From Alphaproteobacteria bacterium (GTDB lineage Bacteria; Pseudomonadota; Alphaproteobacteria; DSM-16000; Inquilinaceae): a DNA stretch of 64,000 bases. Every line of letters begins with the position of its first letter. The first letter of the stretch is position 1. The notes below the pieces were generated by a model. The model did no database searches, was not told the DNA's origin, and saw only the letters and a list, made by a program, of their open reading frames with translations. Shown here in pieces: positions 53,185 through 61,909 of the stretch. Made by a program: the position numbers and the translations under genes. The stretch is taken from NCBI GenBank assembly GCA_028281265.1, contig JANQKE010000011.1, positions 1 to 64,000 of the forward strand. The letters run 5' to 3'.

Positions 53185-55055
53185 CCCGCCATCCCCTCCT
53201 CACCGCAGCAGCGACGCCAGGCGGTCTGAAACGCCGCCAGCCGCACATCGATGCGGGTGCCGGTGCCGAGGGAAGAGGGCCCGAAGCTCTCTTGCGTCAG
53301 CGTCAGATCGTCGAGCTCCTTCAGGCCGTCCTGGCCCAAGCTTGCATCGTCCGGGGCCGTCACCGTGAAGGCGATGCTCTCGACCGCGATCGCCCCCAGC
53401 CCGCGATTGCCGCCGAAGCCGATGGGGATCCGCTGGAACAGCAGGTCCCGCAAGACCAGCAGCAACAGGGCGACGGCCGATTGCCGCCAGGCGATGGGGT
53501 CCTTCTCCAGCCGCTCCCATCCCGGGTCCGCGCCGTCGGCCGGGGGGCAGGCCAGCCGGGTCGGGTCCAGGCTGAGGCGGATCGGCTCCCAACGGACCGG
53601 CCCGGGTTCGAGGACGCTGTAGAGGAGGTGCTCGGCCGCCCCGCCGGTCCAGCGGTCGATGGCGACATGGGTGACGGGGGTGAACCCGCTCAACCCGGCC
53701 GCGGCGAGGGCCTGGTTCAGGCTGGTACCCCGCTTCGCTTGCCGTTGGGCTTTCGGCGAGTCGGTTTGCTCCTCGACCGCGGCCGCATCCTGTGCCCGGA
53801 CGATCGCCTGCCACTGCTCCGGCGTGACATGGGCGGCGGCGGTGGCGAAGCAATCATCGACCGACACCGCACCCAGGCCGGGGCGTATCGGCTCGGGACC
53901 GTCTCGCTCGGACCGCTTGTCGTCGTCTTCGCCTTCGCTGCCCGTGTCCCCCGTCTCGGCGCTGCCCCGACCTTTCTCGCCACCGCTGCCCTTGCCCTTC
54001 GGCGCCGGTGCACCGAACAGGCTCTCGGCCAGGGCGAACGTCGCGAGATGCTCCAGGAAACGGTTCTGGCCGCCGGTTGGGTTGGGGTTCCGGCAGATCC
54101 GCAGCACGGTCCCCAAGATCCGCTCCGCCTGGCTGCGCAGAGCCCCCTTGAGAGACGAACCCGGCAACACCGGCGCCATCCGGTCGCCGATGCCGCTGAA
54201 CAGCGGCACCATATCGACGGCGATGCCCTCGACATCGGATTTCACCATGACCGGGCCGACCGGTTCCCATTTGATGGTCACGTCGATGCGCGGGCGGACC
54301 CTCGGCCGCGGTTCGGTGCCGTCGGCCCCCGCCAGCAAGGCCTCGATGGTCAACACCGTGCCGGCCGTTGCGGTCTTGCCGGCCGACAAAAGGGCGAGCA
54401 CACCGTCGGCCGTATCCAGCACCTGCTCGTGGATGGCGACATCGGGCTCCAGCCGGACCCGGCCCAGGCCGCGGGTCTTGCCTGCCCCCAGCCGGACCGC
54501 GCCGTCGCGCAACGAGGCCAGGAGATGTCCCAGCGCCAGCTTGACCACCGCGGGGTCGACACGGGTCGCCGGCACCTCCACCGTCATGTCCAGCGCGATC
54601 CGGCTGCCGACCGGCAGGATCTGCCGGTCGTATTTGATCCGGTCGGCGGCCCGCCCCTCGACCCGGTCGATGCCCACCCCGTCGCGGATCTCTAGCGCCC
54701 CGGACGGGGTCACGCGGGCGTCTTCCACGATCACGAAGCTCGCCATCCCGGCTTTGGCGTCGGGCTCCCCACGGTCGGGCGTGAAGCCCCAGAGCTGGGC
54801 GGCGAAGCTCTTGCCCTTCACACCGGTCACCGGATCGCCGACCTTCCCGAGCCACGCCTCGTCGGCGCAGGCCCAGGCGTGCCAGGCGCGCAAGGCCCCG
54901 GCCAGGCTGGTGCCCGGCAGATAGGGCCGGCCTCTGCCGTCGAGGGCCACCGGCAGGTCCGTGGCGATCCGCGACCCCGCCCCGCCGACATGCAGCGGGG
55001 TGACGGCGACCAGCGTGCCGACGACCCGGAAGCGACCGTGCAGCGGCCTAGCCAT
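53181..55055 (-). CDS. Cas7-2x, fused double Cas7/Csm3-like protein
   Basis: 624 residues with two Cas7 modules. Module 1: GTLVAVTPLHVGGAGSRIAT, D33 as candidate RNA-cleaving Asp, then GRPYLPGTSLAGALRAW and LGAGKTRGLGRVRLE. Module 2 starts about 258 with VTIKWEPVGPVMVKSDVEGI and has MAPVLPGSSLKGALRSQAER and IGFGGNRGLGAIAVESI. An acidic, low-complexity linker (GSEGEDDDKRSERDG) separates parts of module 2. Two backbone subunits in one chain is the III-Dv arrangement. Overlaps cas7-5-11 by eight bases. Confidence 0.87.
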   Translation of the reverse strand: MARPLHGRFRVVGTLVAVTPLHVGGAGSRIATDLPVALDGRGRPYLPGTSLAGALRAWHAWACADEAWLGKVGDPVTGVKGKSFAAQLWGFTPDRGEPDAKAGMASFVIVEDARVTPSGALEIRDGVGIDRVEGRAADRIKYDRQILPVGSRIALDMTVEVPATRVDPAVVKLALGHLLASLRDGAVRLGAGKTRGLGRVRLEPDVAIHEQVLDTADGVLALLSAGKTATAGTVLTIEALLAGADGTEPRPRVRPRIDVTIKWEPVGPVMVKSDVEGIAVDMVPLFSGIGDRMAPVLPGSSLKGALRSQAERILGTVLRICRNPNPTGGQNRFLEHLATFALAESLFGAPAPKGKGSGGEKGRGSAETGDTGSEGEDDDKRSERDGPEPIRPGLGAVSVDDCFATAAAHVTPEQWQAIVRAQDAAAVEEQTDSPKAQRQAKRGTSLNQALAAAGLSGFTPVTHVAIDRWTGGAAEHLLYSVLEPGPVRWEPIRLSLDPTRLACPPADGADPGWERLEKDPIAWRQSAVALLLLVLRDLLFQRIPIGFGGNRGLGAIAVESIAFTVTAPDDASLGQDGLKELDDLTLTQESFGPSSLGTGTRIDVRLAAFQTAWRRCCGEEGMAG

Positions 55056-57630
55056 CGATCCTCTCCCGTTGCCGGGCCGGCGATCCGTGATCGTGATCGT
55101 GATCGCCGGCCGGCCGCTCGATCGACCGCTTGTGGGCCTGCATCGCGGCCAGCAGCAGGTCGCGGACGGCGGCCTGACGGAACCGCTCCCGCAAGCGGTC
55201 CCGGTCGGTCACCAGGGGGGCCGGCGGGGGTGTCCCGAGTTCCTTCAGCCACGTCCAAATCCTGGCCGCGTCGTCGGGTCCTTCAGGGTCAAGCAGCGTC
55301 TTGAGTGCGGCGCGGGCCTTCTGCCCCCATTTGTCGGCCCGGGCGGGGCTCTCGGTCATCTGGGCGAACCACTGCCTGGCACTGGCGACGTCATGCGCGT
55401 CGGCATAGGCGCCCATGGCGGCGCGGAGCGCGCCGAGCTGGCTCATCGGCGGTTTGGGTCTGCCGTTGGCGGTGTCCCAGTGCAGCGACTTCTTTCGCCA
55501 GGTGTCGTCATTGGCCAGGGTGAACGCGGCCTCCTCGACGAACGCTTCCCACGCCGCCGTCTCGACCGCCTTGGCGAAGCGCCGGGTGGGGTCGTCTTTC
55601 GGCAGTCCAGCCAGGGGTGGGGGTAGTGCCTCGGCTCTCCGTTCCGGTCGGTCCTTGCGTGAGGAGCCCGACCAGCCCGAAGCCTTGCCCGTCAGATGGG
55701 GCGGGTTGATCCACACCTCCCCGAAGCCTTCGGCCCGGCGTTCCCCCAGCCCGTTGCGCTCCAGCGCCTCCAGCGCGGCGCCCGGCACCGGCTCTGCCGC
55801 TCTCACCTTGACGAACGATCCGGCTTGCAGCGCGATCAGGCTCGGCCGCGGCAACTGCCAGGCCGCCACCCAGCTTTCCAGCCGGCGGAGACGCAAACCG
55901 TAGGTGACCTGATCCGGCGTCGTCGGCTCAACCGCCTCGACCGTGACCCCCAGCGCGTCGCCCAAGGCCGTCACCCAGTCGCCCAGGGCACTGCCGGTGC
56001 CCAACAGGGGGGAACGCAGCAGGACATCCGAGGTCAGCCAGACCGTGAACGGCTTGTTGGCCGCCTGGTCCTTACGCCCACTGTTCCCGGCCTTCACCGC
56101 CGGCCCGGCGCTCAAGCGGACGACGCCGTAGCCGGCCTTGGTCGCCCGCCCCAAGCGCAGCTCCACCGGGTCGGTCGGCGCCACGGCCGCCTGCCAGTTC
56201 GGCAGCCGGCGCGCCACGCCCGTGCGCACCCGCACCAAGGCCCGGTAGCGGACGCGGCCGGGGCTGATCGCCTCATAGCTGTAGACACCGTTTTCGGTCG
56301 GCCGCTGGACGGCATCGTCGATGCGGTTATGGGTCCGGACCACGGTGTCGACCGCCGTCAGCAGCGTCGGCCGCTCCGCGTCGTAGCGGACATAGCCCGA
56401 CCGCATCGGTCTGGTCTGACCTTCGGGAGTCAGCAGCTTCGGCCGCTCCGCGTCGTAGCGGACATAGCCCGACCGCATCGGTCTGGTCTGACCTTCTGTT
56501 CGGGGGCGCTCGACGAGCCGGTTGTAGATCTTGCCTTTGCCGTCCGGCCCGCCGGTGTCGTCCTTCTCCCGCTGCCAGGCCAGGGGGATCGGCAGGCTGC
56601 GCTCGCCGCCGAGGATCGGGGTGGCGTGGCCGACCCGGATGTCACCGGCGGTGATCGCGGCGGAGACCGGCGGGCCGCCCTGGACGACCGTCTCGAGACG
56701 CTTGGCCACATAGGGCAGCAGGTAGGTGCCGGGGATGAAGTCGAAGCTGGTGACGACGTTGCCCAGCACCGCCTCGGCGATCACCAGCGGCGTCACCAGG
56801 TCGAGATCGAGCGCCACCGTCTCCCACCCGTCGGCCGGGGTCGCGGCCCCGAACGCCGGGGCCGGGGTCGGAGCCGGGCCGTCCGGTGCCTTCGGTGCCT
56901 CCTGCTTGAGCACCGCGATCGCCGTGTTCAGATCGCGGACCGGCGGGTTTTGATGATCGATGGCGATCGACCAGGTGCTGCGGCCGGCCCCGCGGCGGCG
57001 CTTGCCGCCCAGACGCTCAACCATCCCCGTCGAGCCGACCAGCACCGCCGCCAGCGCCCGGTTCCAACGATCGCCGGGATCGCCGTGCAGCAGCAGCCGA
57101 CCTTGGGCGGTCAGCACCGCCCCCTGGCGCGCCACCTCCTCGAACCGCAGGAATTTGGGCGTCACCCGACCGGATTGCGGGTCGATCTGCACGCCGGGTT
57201 TGACGAAGGTCAGCGCCTGACGCAGCCGGCGGCGGCCCGGATCGGTGTCGCCGCCCTGCGCCTGCTGCCACAGGGCGTCGCGCAGGTCCTGCGGCAGCCG
57301 GCCCGCGGCGATGCTGAGGCAACCTGGTTTCGGCGTACCGCCGTCCGGCACGGTCCGGTCGACCGGCTGGTCGCCGAACAGCGCCTCGACCAGCGCGGCC
57401 CATCCGGACGTCGAGCCCGTCGTGCCGCCATCGAGGCCATAGGCCAGCCGCTCGGCCGCGTCGCGCCAGATCCCCCGCACCGTGGAGGCCGGGATGAACG
57501 GCAGATCGTCCACGTCCCGTTCGATCAGCCGGTCGATGGCGCCGTGCCGGCCGCCGCCGGTGCCGACATGCCAGTCCGACCGCATGGTGATCGTCAGGGT
57601 GAAGGCGATCTCGGTGGGCGAAGGGCTCAT
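55048..57630 (-). CDS. Cas7-Cas5-Cas11 fusion protein
   Basis: 860 residues. N-terminal Cas7/Csm3 module (TLTITMRSDWHVGTGGG, candidate catalytic D33, DLPFIPASTVRGIWRDAAER, KRRRGAGRSTWSIAI). A Cas5/Csx10-like module from about 270 (VALDLDLVTPLVIAEAVLGN, FDFIPGTYLLPYVAKRLETV, TKAGYGVVRLS). An alpha-helical C terminus from about 690 (AFVEEAAFTLANDDTWRKKS, LGALRAAMGAYADAHDVASA) fits Cas11. Such a triple fusion is the hallmark of the III-Dv complex. A 24-residue tandem duplication sits at about 379-426. Starts two bases after the cas10 stop. Confidence 0.82.
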   Translation of the reverse strand: MSPSPTEIAFTLTITMRSDWHVGTGGGRHGAIDRLIERDVDDLPFIPASTVRGIWRDAAERLAYGLDGGTTGSTSGWAALVEALFGDQPVDRTVPDGGTPKPGCLSIAAGRLPQDLRDALWQQAQGGDTDPGRRRLRQALTFVKPGVQIDPQSGRVTPKFLRFEEVARQGAVLTAQGRLLLHGDPGDRWNRALAAVLVGSTGMVERLGGKRRRGAGRSTWSIAIDHQNPPVRDLNTAIAVLKQEAPKAPDGPAPTPAPAFGAATPADGWETVALDLDLVTPLVIAEAVLGNVVTSFDFIPGTYLLPYVAKRLETVVQGGPPVSAAITAGDIRVGHATPILGGERSLPIPLAWQREKDDTGGPDGKGKIYNRLVERPRTEGQTRPMRSGYVRYDAERPKLLTPEGQTRPMRSGYVRYDAERPTLLTAVDTVVRTHNRIDDAVQRPTENGVYSYEAISPGRVRYRALVRVRTGVARRLPNWQAAVAPTDPVELRLGRATKAGYGVVRLSAGPAVKAGNSGRKDQAANKPFTVWLTSDVLLRSPLLGTGSALGDWVTALGDALGVTVEAVEPTTPDQVTYGLRLRRLESWVAAWQLPRPSLIALQAGSFVKVRAAEPVPGAALEALERNGLGERRAEGFGEVWINPPHLTGKASGWSGSSRKDRPERRAEALPPPLAGLPKDDPTRRFAKAVETAAWEAFVEEAAFTLANDDTWRKKSLHWDTANGRPKPPMSQLGALRAAMGAYADAHDVASARQWFAQMTESPARADKWGQKARAALKTLLDPEGPDDAARIWTWLKELGTPPPAPLVTDRDRLRERFRQAAVRDLLLAAMQAHKRSIERPAGDHDHDHGSPARQRERIDG
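56357..56496. repeat. 72-bp tandem duplication within the cas7-5-11 fusion
   Basis: Two copies of about 68 bp with period 72 (56357-56424 and 56429-56496) encode EGQTRPMRSGYVRYDAERP followed by K/T-LLT. In frame, with only a few differences, so recent. Confidence 0.92.
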
Positions 57631-57632
57631 GA

Positions 57633-59564
57633 CTACTTGCCCCCCTCCAGCTCCGCCAGCGCCATCGCGTCCAGCAGCCAGGTGCGGACGATGTCGGGCG
57701 GAGGTTCTTCGCCTTCTGCCGGTGGGGTCCGACTCATTGGCGGATCGTCGAAGAACAGGCGCCGGGTGCCGTCTCGGCCTTCGCCGGCCGGATGCAGGGC
57801 GCTCCAGTGGACGTCGCGGTAGCGGTGTCGGATCTGGTCGCACCGGGCCTCCGCCGTCGCCGGCCCCAGGAAGACGCCTTCGCGCAAGTAATGCTGTTGG
57901 GTCCGGGGCAGCAACCCGCGGTCATCATCGTCGCGCTCCTCACCCGCCCGCAAGGCGATGGCGGCCTGACGAAGACCCGATCGGCACTTGTCCCCCTCCC
58001 AGAGCCGATTGATGGTCCAGCAGCACCGGTCTTCGGCGGTTGGCCAGCCGTTTGCCGTCTTTTGTGGCAGGCCGTCGAGCACGGCCAGCGGAGTTGTGAT
58101 GAAGGGTCCGCCCGCCAACACCACCACCGGATCGCGGTTCTCGTTCCGTGTTGTCCGATGCTCCCGAAGGGCATCGAGATCGGCGCCGGAGCTGTCGAAA
58201 TGGACGTGGAAATCGAGCGCCGAGCAGAACCGGCCGACATTCCGCTTCACCGACTTCGCCGATCGGCACAGCGCCTCGGCCAGCTCGTAGGCCCGGTGGG
58301 CGGGGAAGTGCGGCTTGACCACGGCGATGCCGGCGCAGGCGGACAGGCCGGGGCCGCCGGTCACCGCCTTCGCGATGGCCGGGAGCGCATCCCCGAACCG
58401 CTTCGAAGGCCGGCCCGTGAGCCTTTCGAACGCTTGCAGGAACGTCGCGGCGAAGTCGATCGCCCGCTGGCCGTCGCAGACCGCGGTCAGATCGTCGCCG
58501 CCGAGGATCACGGGCACGAGGGGGACGGATTTTCTCTTCTTCTCTTTCTTGCCGTCACCTTGCGTGTCTGCATCCGCATTCTCCTTTACCGTGACCGGCG
58601 GCGGGAGCAGCTTGTCCATCGCGGTCTCGACGGCCTTGATCGTGCAGTGATCCAGATGCAGCGACAGCTTGCGATAGTCGTCGATATACGACCGGGCATT
58701 GTGGAGGTCAGGGCGCCTGGCCGTTTCGCGAGCGTTCTGGAAGTCCTGGAAGATCCTGCCGAGCTCGTTGCCGTCGGCATGGATGTAGGCCAGCCAGTCG
58801 GCATCGAACGCTTCGAGGTCCTGGATCGACACTTCCGGGACGACACCGCCCAGCTCCCCAAGCTGCCACAGCCTTGCCCGCGCCCGCTTCAACTGGCAAG
58901 TCTTGGCCTTGACCGGCGGCGACATCAGGTAGGTGTCGGTGCCCACCGTCCCTTCTTCAGAGGCCGGCAACCCGCTGGTGGTGCAGACTTCCGTAACCGG
59001 CAGCAGCGGAAACCGGGCCGCCGGCGCCGGCAGCAGGGCCCGGGTGGTCTCCAGGGTCTGGTGAACGGTCCGCACCACCTCGTGGAGGGTCTCCGCCTTG
59101 CCGAACCGGAACGGCTCGGACACCACCCCACACACCGCAACCCCCGGCGCCTCTGTCAGCGCCCGGCAGGTGACCCGCCGGACGATCTCCTCCCCGATGC
59201 CCCGCTCCTTGACCAGCAGCAGCGCCTTGCCGGAGGTGGCGACCAGGATCTCGACCGCTTTCTTCTCGTCCGTTCGCTTTTCGATGGGCGGGTTCGCGGT
59301 CTCCGCATCGAGCAGATACGCGCTGACCTTGGCCGTCGTCAGCACTTGTTGAGCCGTCTTGAAGCCGGGCGGCTCGATGCACTCGACGGGTGGCCGCTTC
59401 CGCCCCGTCACGTCCGCGGCGGCTTTCAGCACGAAGTCGACGCCGACCCTCCGGATGATCTCCGAGGCACCGATTTGCTCACGCAACCGGTTGGTGCCGA
59501 AAATATAGGCTTGATTGCCGGCCGTCTCGATCAGCACGAGATGGACGTCGACATCCTCGGTCAT
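57633..59564 (-). CDS. cas10: Cas10 without HD domain, GGDD polymerase
   Basis: 643 residues. The protein opens with a Cmr2-like palm (HLVLIETAGNQAYIFGTNRL, REQIGASEIIRRVG) rather than an HD nuclease. YIHADGNELG at about 260 and the active site VPVILGGDDLTAVCDG (GGDD at 355-358) follow, so cyclic oligoadenylate synthesis is expected while single-strand DNase activity is not. A Lys-rich loop (GDGKKEKKRKS) precedes the palm strand. ATG overlaps the RT stop by four bases, coupling the two genes. Confidence 0.92.
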   Translation of the reverse strand: MTEDVDVHLVLIETAGNQAYIFGTNRLREQIGASEIIRRVGVDFVLKAAADVTGRKRPPVECIEPPGFKTAQQVLTTAKVSAYLLDAETANPPIEKRTDEKKAVEILVATSGKALLLVKERGIGEEIVRRVTCRALTEAPGVAVCGVVSEPFRFGKAETLHEVVRTVHQTLETTRALLPAPAARFPLLPVTEVCTTSGLPASEEGTVGTDTYLMSPPVKAKTCQLKRARARLWQLGELGGVVPEVSIQDLEAFDADWLAYIHADGNELGRIFQDFQNARETARRPDLHNARSYIDDYRKLSLHLDHCTIKAVETAMDKLLPPPVTVKENADADTQGDGKKEKKRKSVPLVPVILGGDDLTAVCDGQRAIDFAATFLQAFERLTGRPSKRFGDALPAIAKAVTGGPGLSACAGIAVVKPHFPAHRAYELAEALCRSAKSVKRNVGRFCSALDFHVHFDSSGADLDALREHRTTRNENRDPVVVLAGGPFITTPLAVLDGLPQKTANGWPTAEDRCCWTINRLWEGDKCRSGLRQAAIALRAGEERDDDDRGLLPRTQQHYLREGVFLGPATAEARCDQIRHRYRDVHWSALHPAGEGRDGTRRLFFDDPPMSRTPPAEGEEPPPDIVRTWLLDAMALAELEGGK

Positions 59565-60583
59565 CCGGGACCCCCCTGACCCGATCCATCGTTTTTACCG
59601 AGATTACGATAATCTGGTGCGCACGCAAGTCGGGAAATCGACAAGGTTGCCGGAATCTCGTCCCGGCCCCCTCGCGCGGCAGGCGCCGACGGGTCATCAC
59701 CCTCCGTCTCGGCCGCGGGCGGCAGCGGTGTCACCGCGGCCCCGTGGAACCGGTGGCCGAGGAACTCGAACCCCCGGGCAAAGGTGGTGACGTCCGTCTT
59801 GTCCGGGTGCAGCGCCAGGCCATAGGTCGCCAGAACCGCCGTCAGCCGCGTCCGGCACGCTTGCGCTGCCGCCCGATCCCGGCACAGCACGACGAAATCG
59901 TCGGCATAGCGGACCAGCCGGCTGGTCTTCCGATCGATCGCCCGGTCCACCGGATCGAGATAGAGATTGGCCAGCAGCGGGGAGATCGGGGCCCCTTGCG
60001 CCACCCCATACGCCCCCCATTTGCCGATCCGGGCCTGGCGGAACCCGGCCAGCCAGCCCGCCACCAGCCCGCGCACCGCCGGGCAGTCCACCCGGCCGGC
60101 CAGGGCCCGCAGCAGCGGGCCGTGCGGGATCGTATCGAAATAGCGGCGGATGTCGCCGTCCACCACCCATCCACAGCCCCACAGCCGATAGGTCGTCACC
60201 CGGCCGATCGCATGCGCCACCGACCGGCCGCGCCGATAGGCGAAGCTGGCGTCCGACAGGGTCGGGTCGATCAGCCGGTCCAGTTCGATCGCCGCGGCCG
60301 TCTGCACCACCCGATCGGCCACCGCCGGGATCGCCAGCACCCGCTGCCCGCCATCGGGTTTCGCCAGCACCGCCCGACGCAGCCGGCCCGGCCGATAACG
60401 GCCGTCGAGCAAGGACCGGGACAGTGTCGCGATGGCCTGCTCGCTGTCCGCGGCGAAGGCCACGACCCCATCCTGGTCCGGCCGGCCGGACCCGGCGGCG
60501 GCGCGGGCGTTGCGCCGCACCCGGCGCCACGCTTGCCGCAACGCCGACGGGGCCGCCAGACGCTCGAACAGGGCTGAGACCAC
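59561..60583 (-). CDS. stand-alone CRISPR-associated reverse transcriptase
   Basis: 340 residues from a GTG preceded by GAAGGGGGGTCC. Polymerase motifs: LLDGRYRPGRLRRAVLAKPD, RVLAIPAVADRVVQTAAAIE, GDIRRYFDTIPH (D144, D150), QGAPISPLLANLYLD, RLVRYADDFVVLC (YADD 226-229), then GLALHPDKTDV and GFEFLGHRF. This is group II-intron-like RT core only: no maturase or endonuclease domain is seen. It is translationally coupled to cas10, so it belongs to the CRISPR operon. Related RTs fused or adjacent to Cas1 capture spacers from RNA. Confidence 0.92.
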   Translation of the reverse strand: MVSALFERLAAPSALRQAWRRVRRNARAAAGSGRPDQDGVVAFAADSEQAIATLSRSLLDGRYRPGRLRRAVLAKPDGGQRVLAIPAVADRVVQTAAAIELDRLIDPTLSDASFAYRRGRSVAHAIGRVTTYRLWGCGWVVDGDIRRYFDTIPHGPLLRALAGRVDCPAVRGLVAGWLAGFRQARIGKWGAYGVAQGAPISPLLANLYLDPVDRAIDRKTSRLVRYADDFVVLCRDRAAAQACRTRLTAVLATYGLALHPDKTDVTTFARGFEFLGHRFHGAAVTPLPPAAETEGDDPSAPAARGGRDEIPATLSISRLACAPDYRNLGKNDGSGQGGPG

Positions 60584-60839
60584 GGACCCCCCTTCACCGC
60601 GACGACAGGACCGGCCCCACGGCCGGACGATCGCCCCCGTCATAGCCGAAACGACCGCCCGCTCGGGAATTGGCAACCTTGCCGGAATGCCCATCGGCCG
60701 AAAGCGGCGCCACGATACGCCGCAAGACCGCCCTGCCGAGAGCATCCTGCGTCCGACCGGACACAGAGTTAAGAGGCTCGAATGTCCGCCGTGACACCGG
60801 GGCGCCCGGCGGCCCGCCGCGATGAGGAGGCATCCCCCC

Positions 60840-61727
60840 ATGACCCTGTCGATCCCAGACCGAGCCGGCAGCGGCGCCATCACGGCATCGCCCCCCTATC
60901 CGGAAGCGCCGGGCGGACGGGCACGCGCGGTCTTCCCTCTGGTGACCGGGTGGCGGCGCATGCGCCTGACCGGTCCGTCCCGGGCGATCGATGCCGGTCC
61001 GGCGCCCATCGCTGACACGGTCTGCACGGCCTTGGCCACGGTGGTGGAGCGGCGGGCGACGCTGGCCGATCTGGACGCCGACATCGAGGCCGACGGGGCG
61101 GAGATCACCGCGCCGCCCTGGTCGTCGCGCAGCGGGGGACTGGCCTTGGCCGCGGCCATGGCAGCCGCCCTGCCCGGCGGATGGACCGTCGCCGCCAGCG
61201 TCACCGACGGGGCCGCGGCCGGCTTCCTGGCGGCCGGCCTGGCCGCCTATCTGGTCGCCACCGCCCGGATGGCGGGGCGGCTCGGCCGCTCCGCCCTGGC
61301 CGGCCGGTCCTGCCGCGTCGGACGGGGGAGCCTCGCCACGCTGGCGCTCGGCCAGACGGGGCTGGTCGCATCGCTGCCCGCGATGGTCGGTGCCGCACCG
61401 GGGTGGACCGTCCTGGGCGTCGCCGGCCTCGGTCTGGCCCTGGCCGCCGGGGCGCTGACCACCGCCGCTGATCCGCACGCGGCACGGCTGCTCGAAGACC
61501 GGGCCGCCGCCGCCCGGGATCTCGCCTCGGCGGAGCGCCACGCCCAGACCCTGTTGGACCGGGCACGCCGTCGCCTGGCCGACGAGTTGAGCCGGCTCGA
61601 CGATCAACGGGCCGCCTTGGAGGCCGAGGCGAAGGGGGGCGGTCGCGACGGCACCGCGGGGGATCAGAGCTTGTCCCGTCCCCGTTGGCGGGTGGTGGTC
61701 GCCCGACTCACGACCCTTGTGACCTGA
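60840..61727 (+). CDS. membrane/coiled-coil protein of unknown function inside the CRISPR locus
   Basis: 295 residues from the ATG nine bases after AGGAGG. Central hydrophobic helices (GLALAAAMAAALPGGWTVAA; GAAAGFLAAGLAAYLVATA; LASLPAMVGAAPGWTVLGVA-like) are followed by a charged coiled coil (AAAARDLASAERHAQTLLDR, ARRRLADELSRLDDQRAALE). No family is recognised. It is divergent from the RT operon (256-bp gap, with a REP-like arm near 60736) and directly upstream of the leader of array 2. Its position makes a CRISPR-linked role plausible but unproven. Confidence 0.55.
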   Translation: MTLSIPDRAGSGAITASPPYPEAPGGRARAVFPLVTGWRRMRLTGPSRAIDAGPAPIADTVCTALATVVERRATLADLDADIEADGAEITAPPWSSRSGGLALAAAMAAALPGGWTVAASVTDGAAAGFLAAGLAAYLVATARMAGRLGRSALAGRSCRVGRGSLATLALGQTGLVASLPAMVGAAPGWTVLGVAGLGLALAAGALTTAADPHAARLLEDRAAAARDLASAERHAQTLLDRARRRLADELSRLDDQRAALEAEAKGGGRDGTAGDQSLSRPRWRVVVARLTTLVT

Positions 61728-61828
61728 CACTGCCTCGGTTTACGGTAGGAGCTCGGCCAGCCGCCGACCTGTGCGCGATCGTTCGGCCGGATTGGGTGGG
61801 AGAAATCAGGAACAGATCGTGAACGCAG

Positions 61829-61909
61829 ATGTTTACAATTTGTTGCGAGTAATTCTCACTAACACGCCTCGTAAGCCATTGATTTTCAAAGGTGTTTTCG
61901 GGGTCAGCA
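61829..61909 (+). promoter_or_regulatory. CRISPR array 2 leader
   Basis: 81 nt ending at the first repeat: TGTTTACAATTTGTTGCGA, ATTCTCACTAACAC and GGGTCAGC are shared in register with leader 1. It is the likely array promoter and integration site. Confidence 0.8.

Noticed and set aside
47703-60583. Type III-E (single giant Cas7-11 effector) interpretation of the large RAMP fusions
   Set aside because: Cas10 with GGDD, Csx19 and three separate RAMP polypeptides are present; the set fits the III-D variant instead.
59561-60583. Reverse transcriptase as a group II intron ORF, retron or diversity-generating element
   Set aside because: No maturase/endonuclease domain, intron RNA or template/variable repeat pair seen; ATGA coupling to cas10 ties it to CRISPR.
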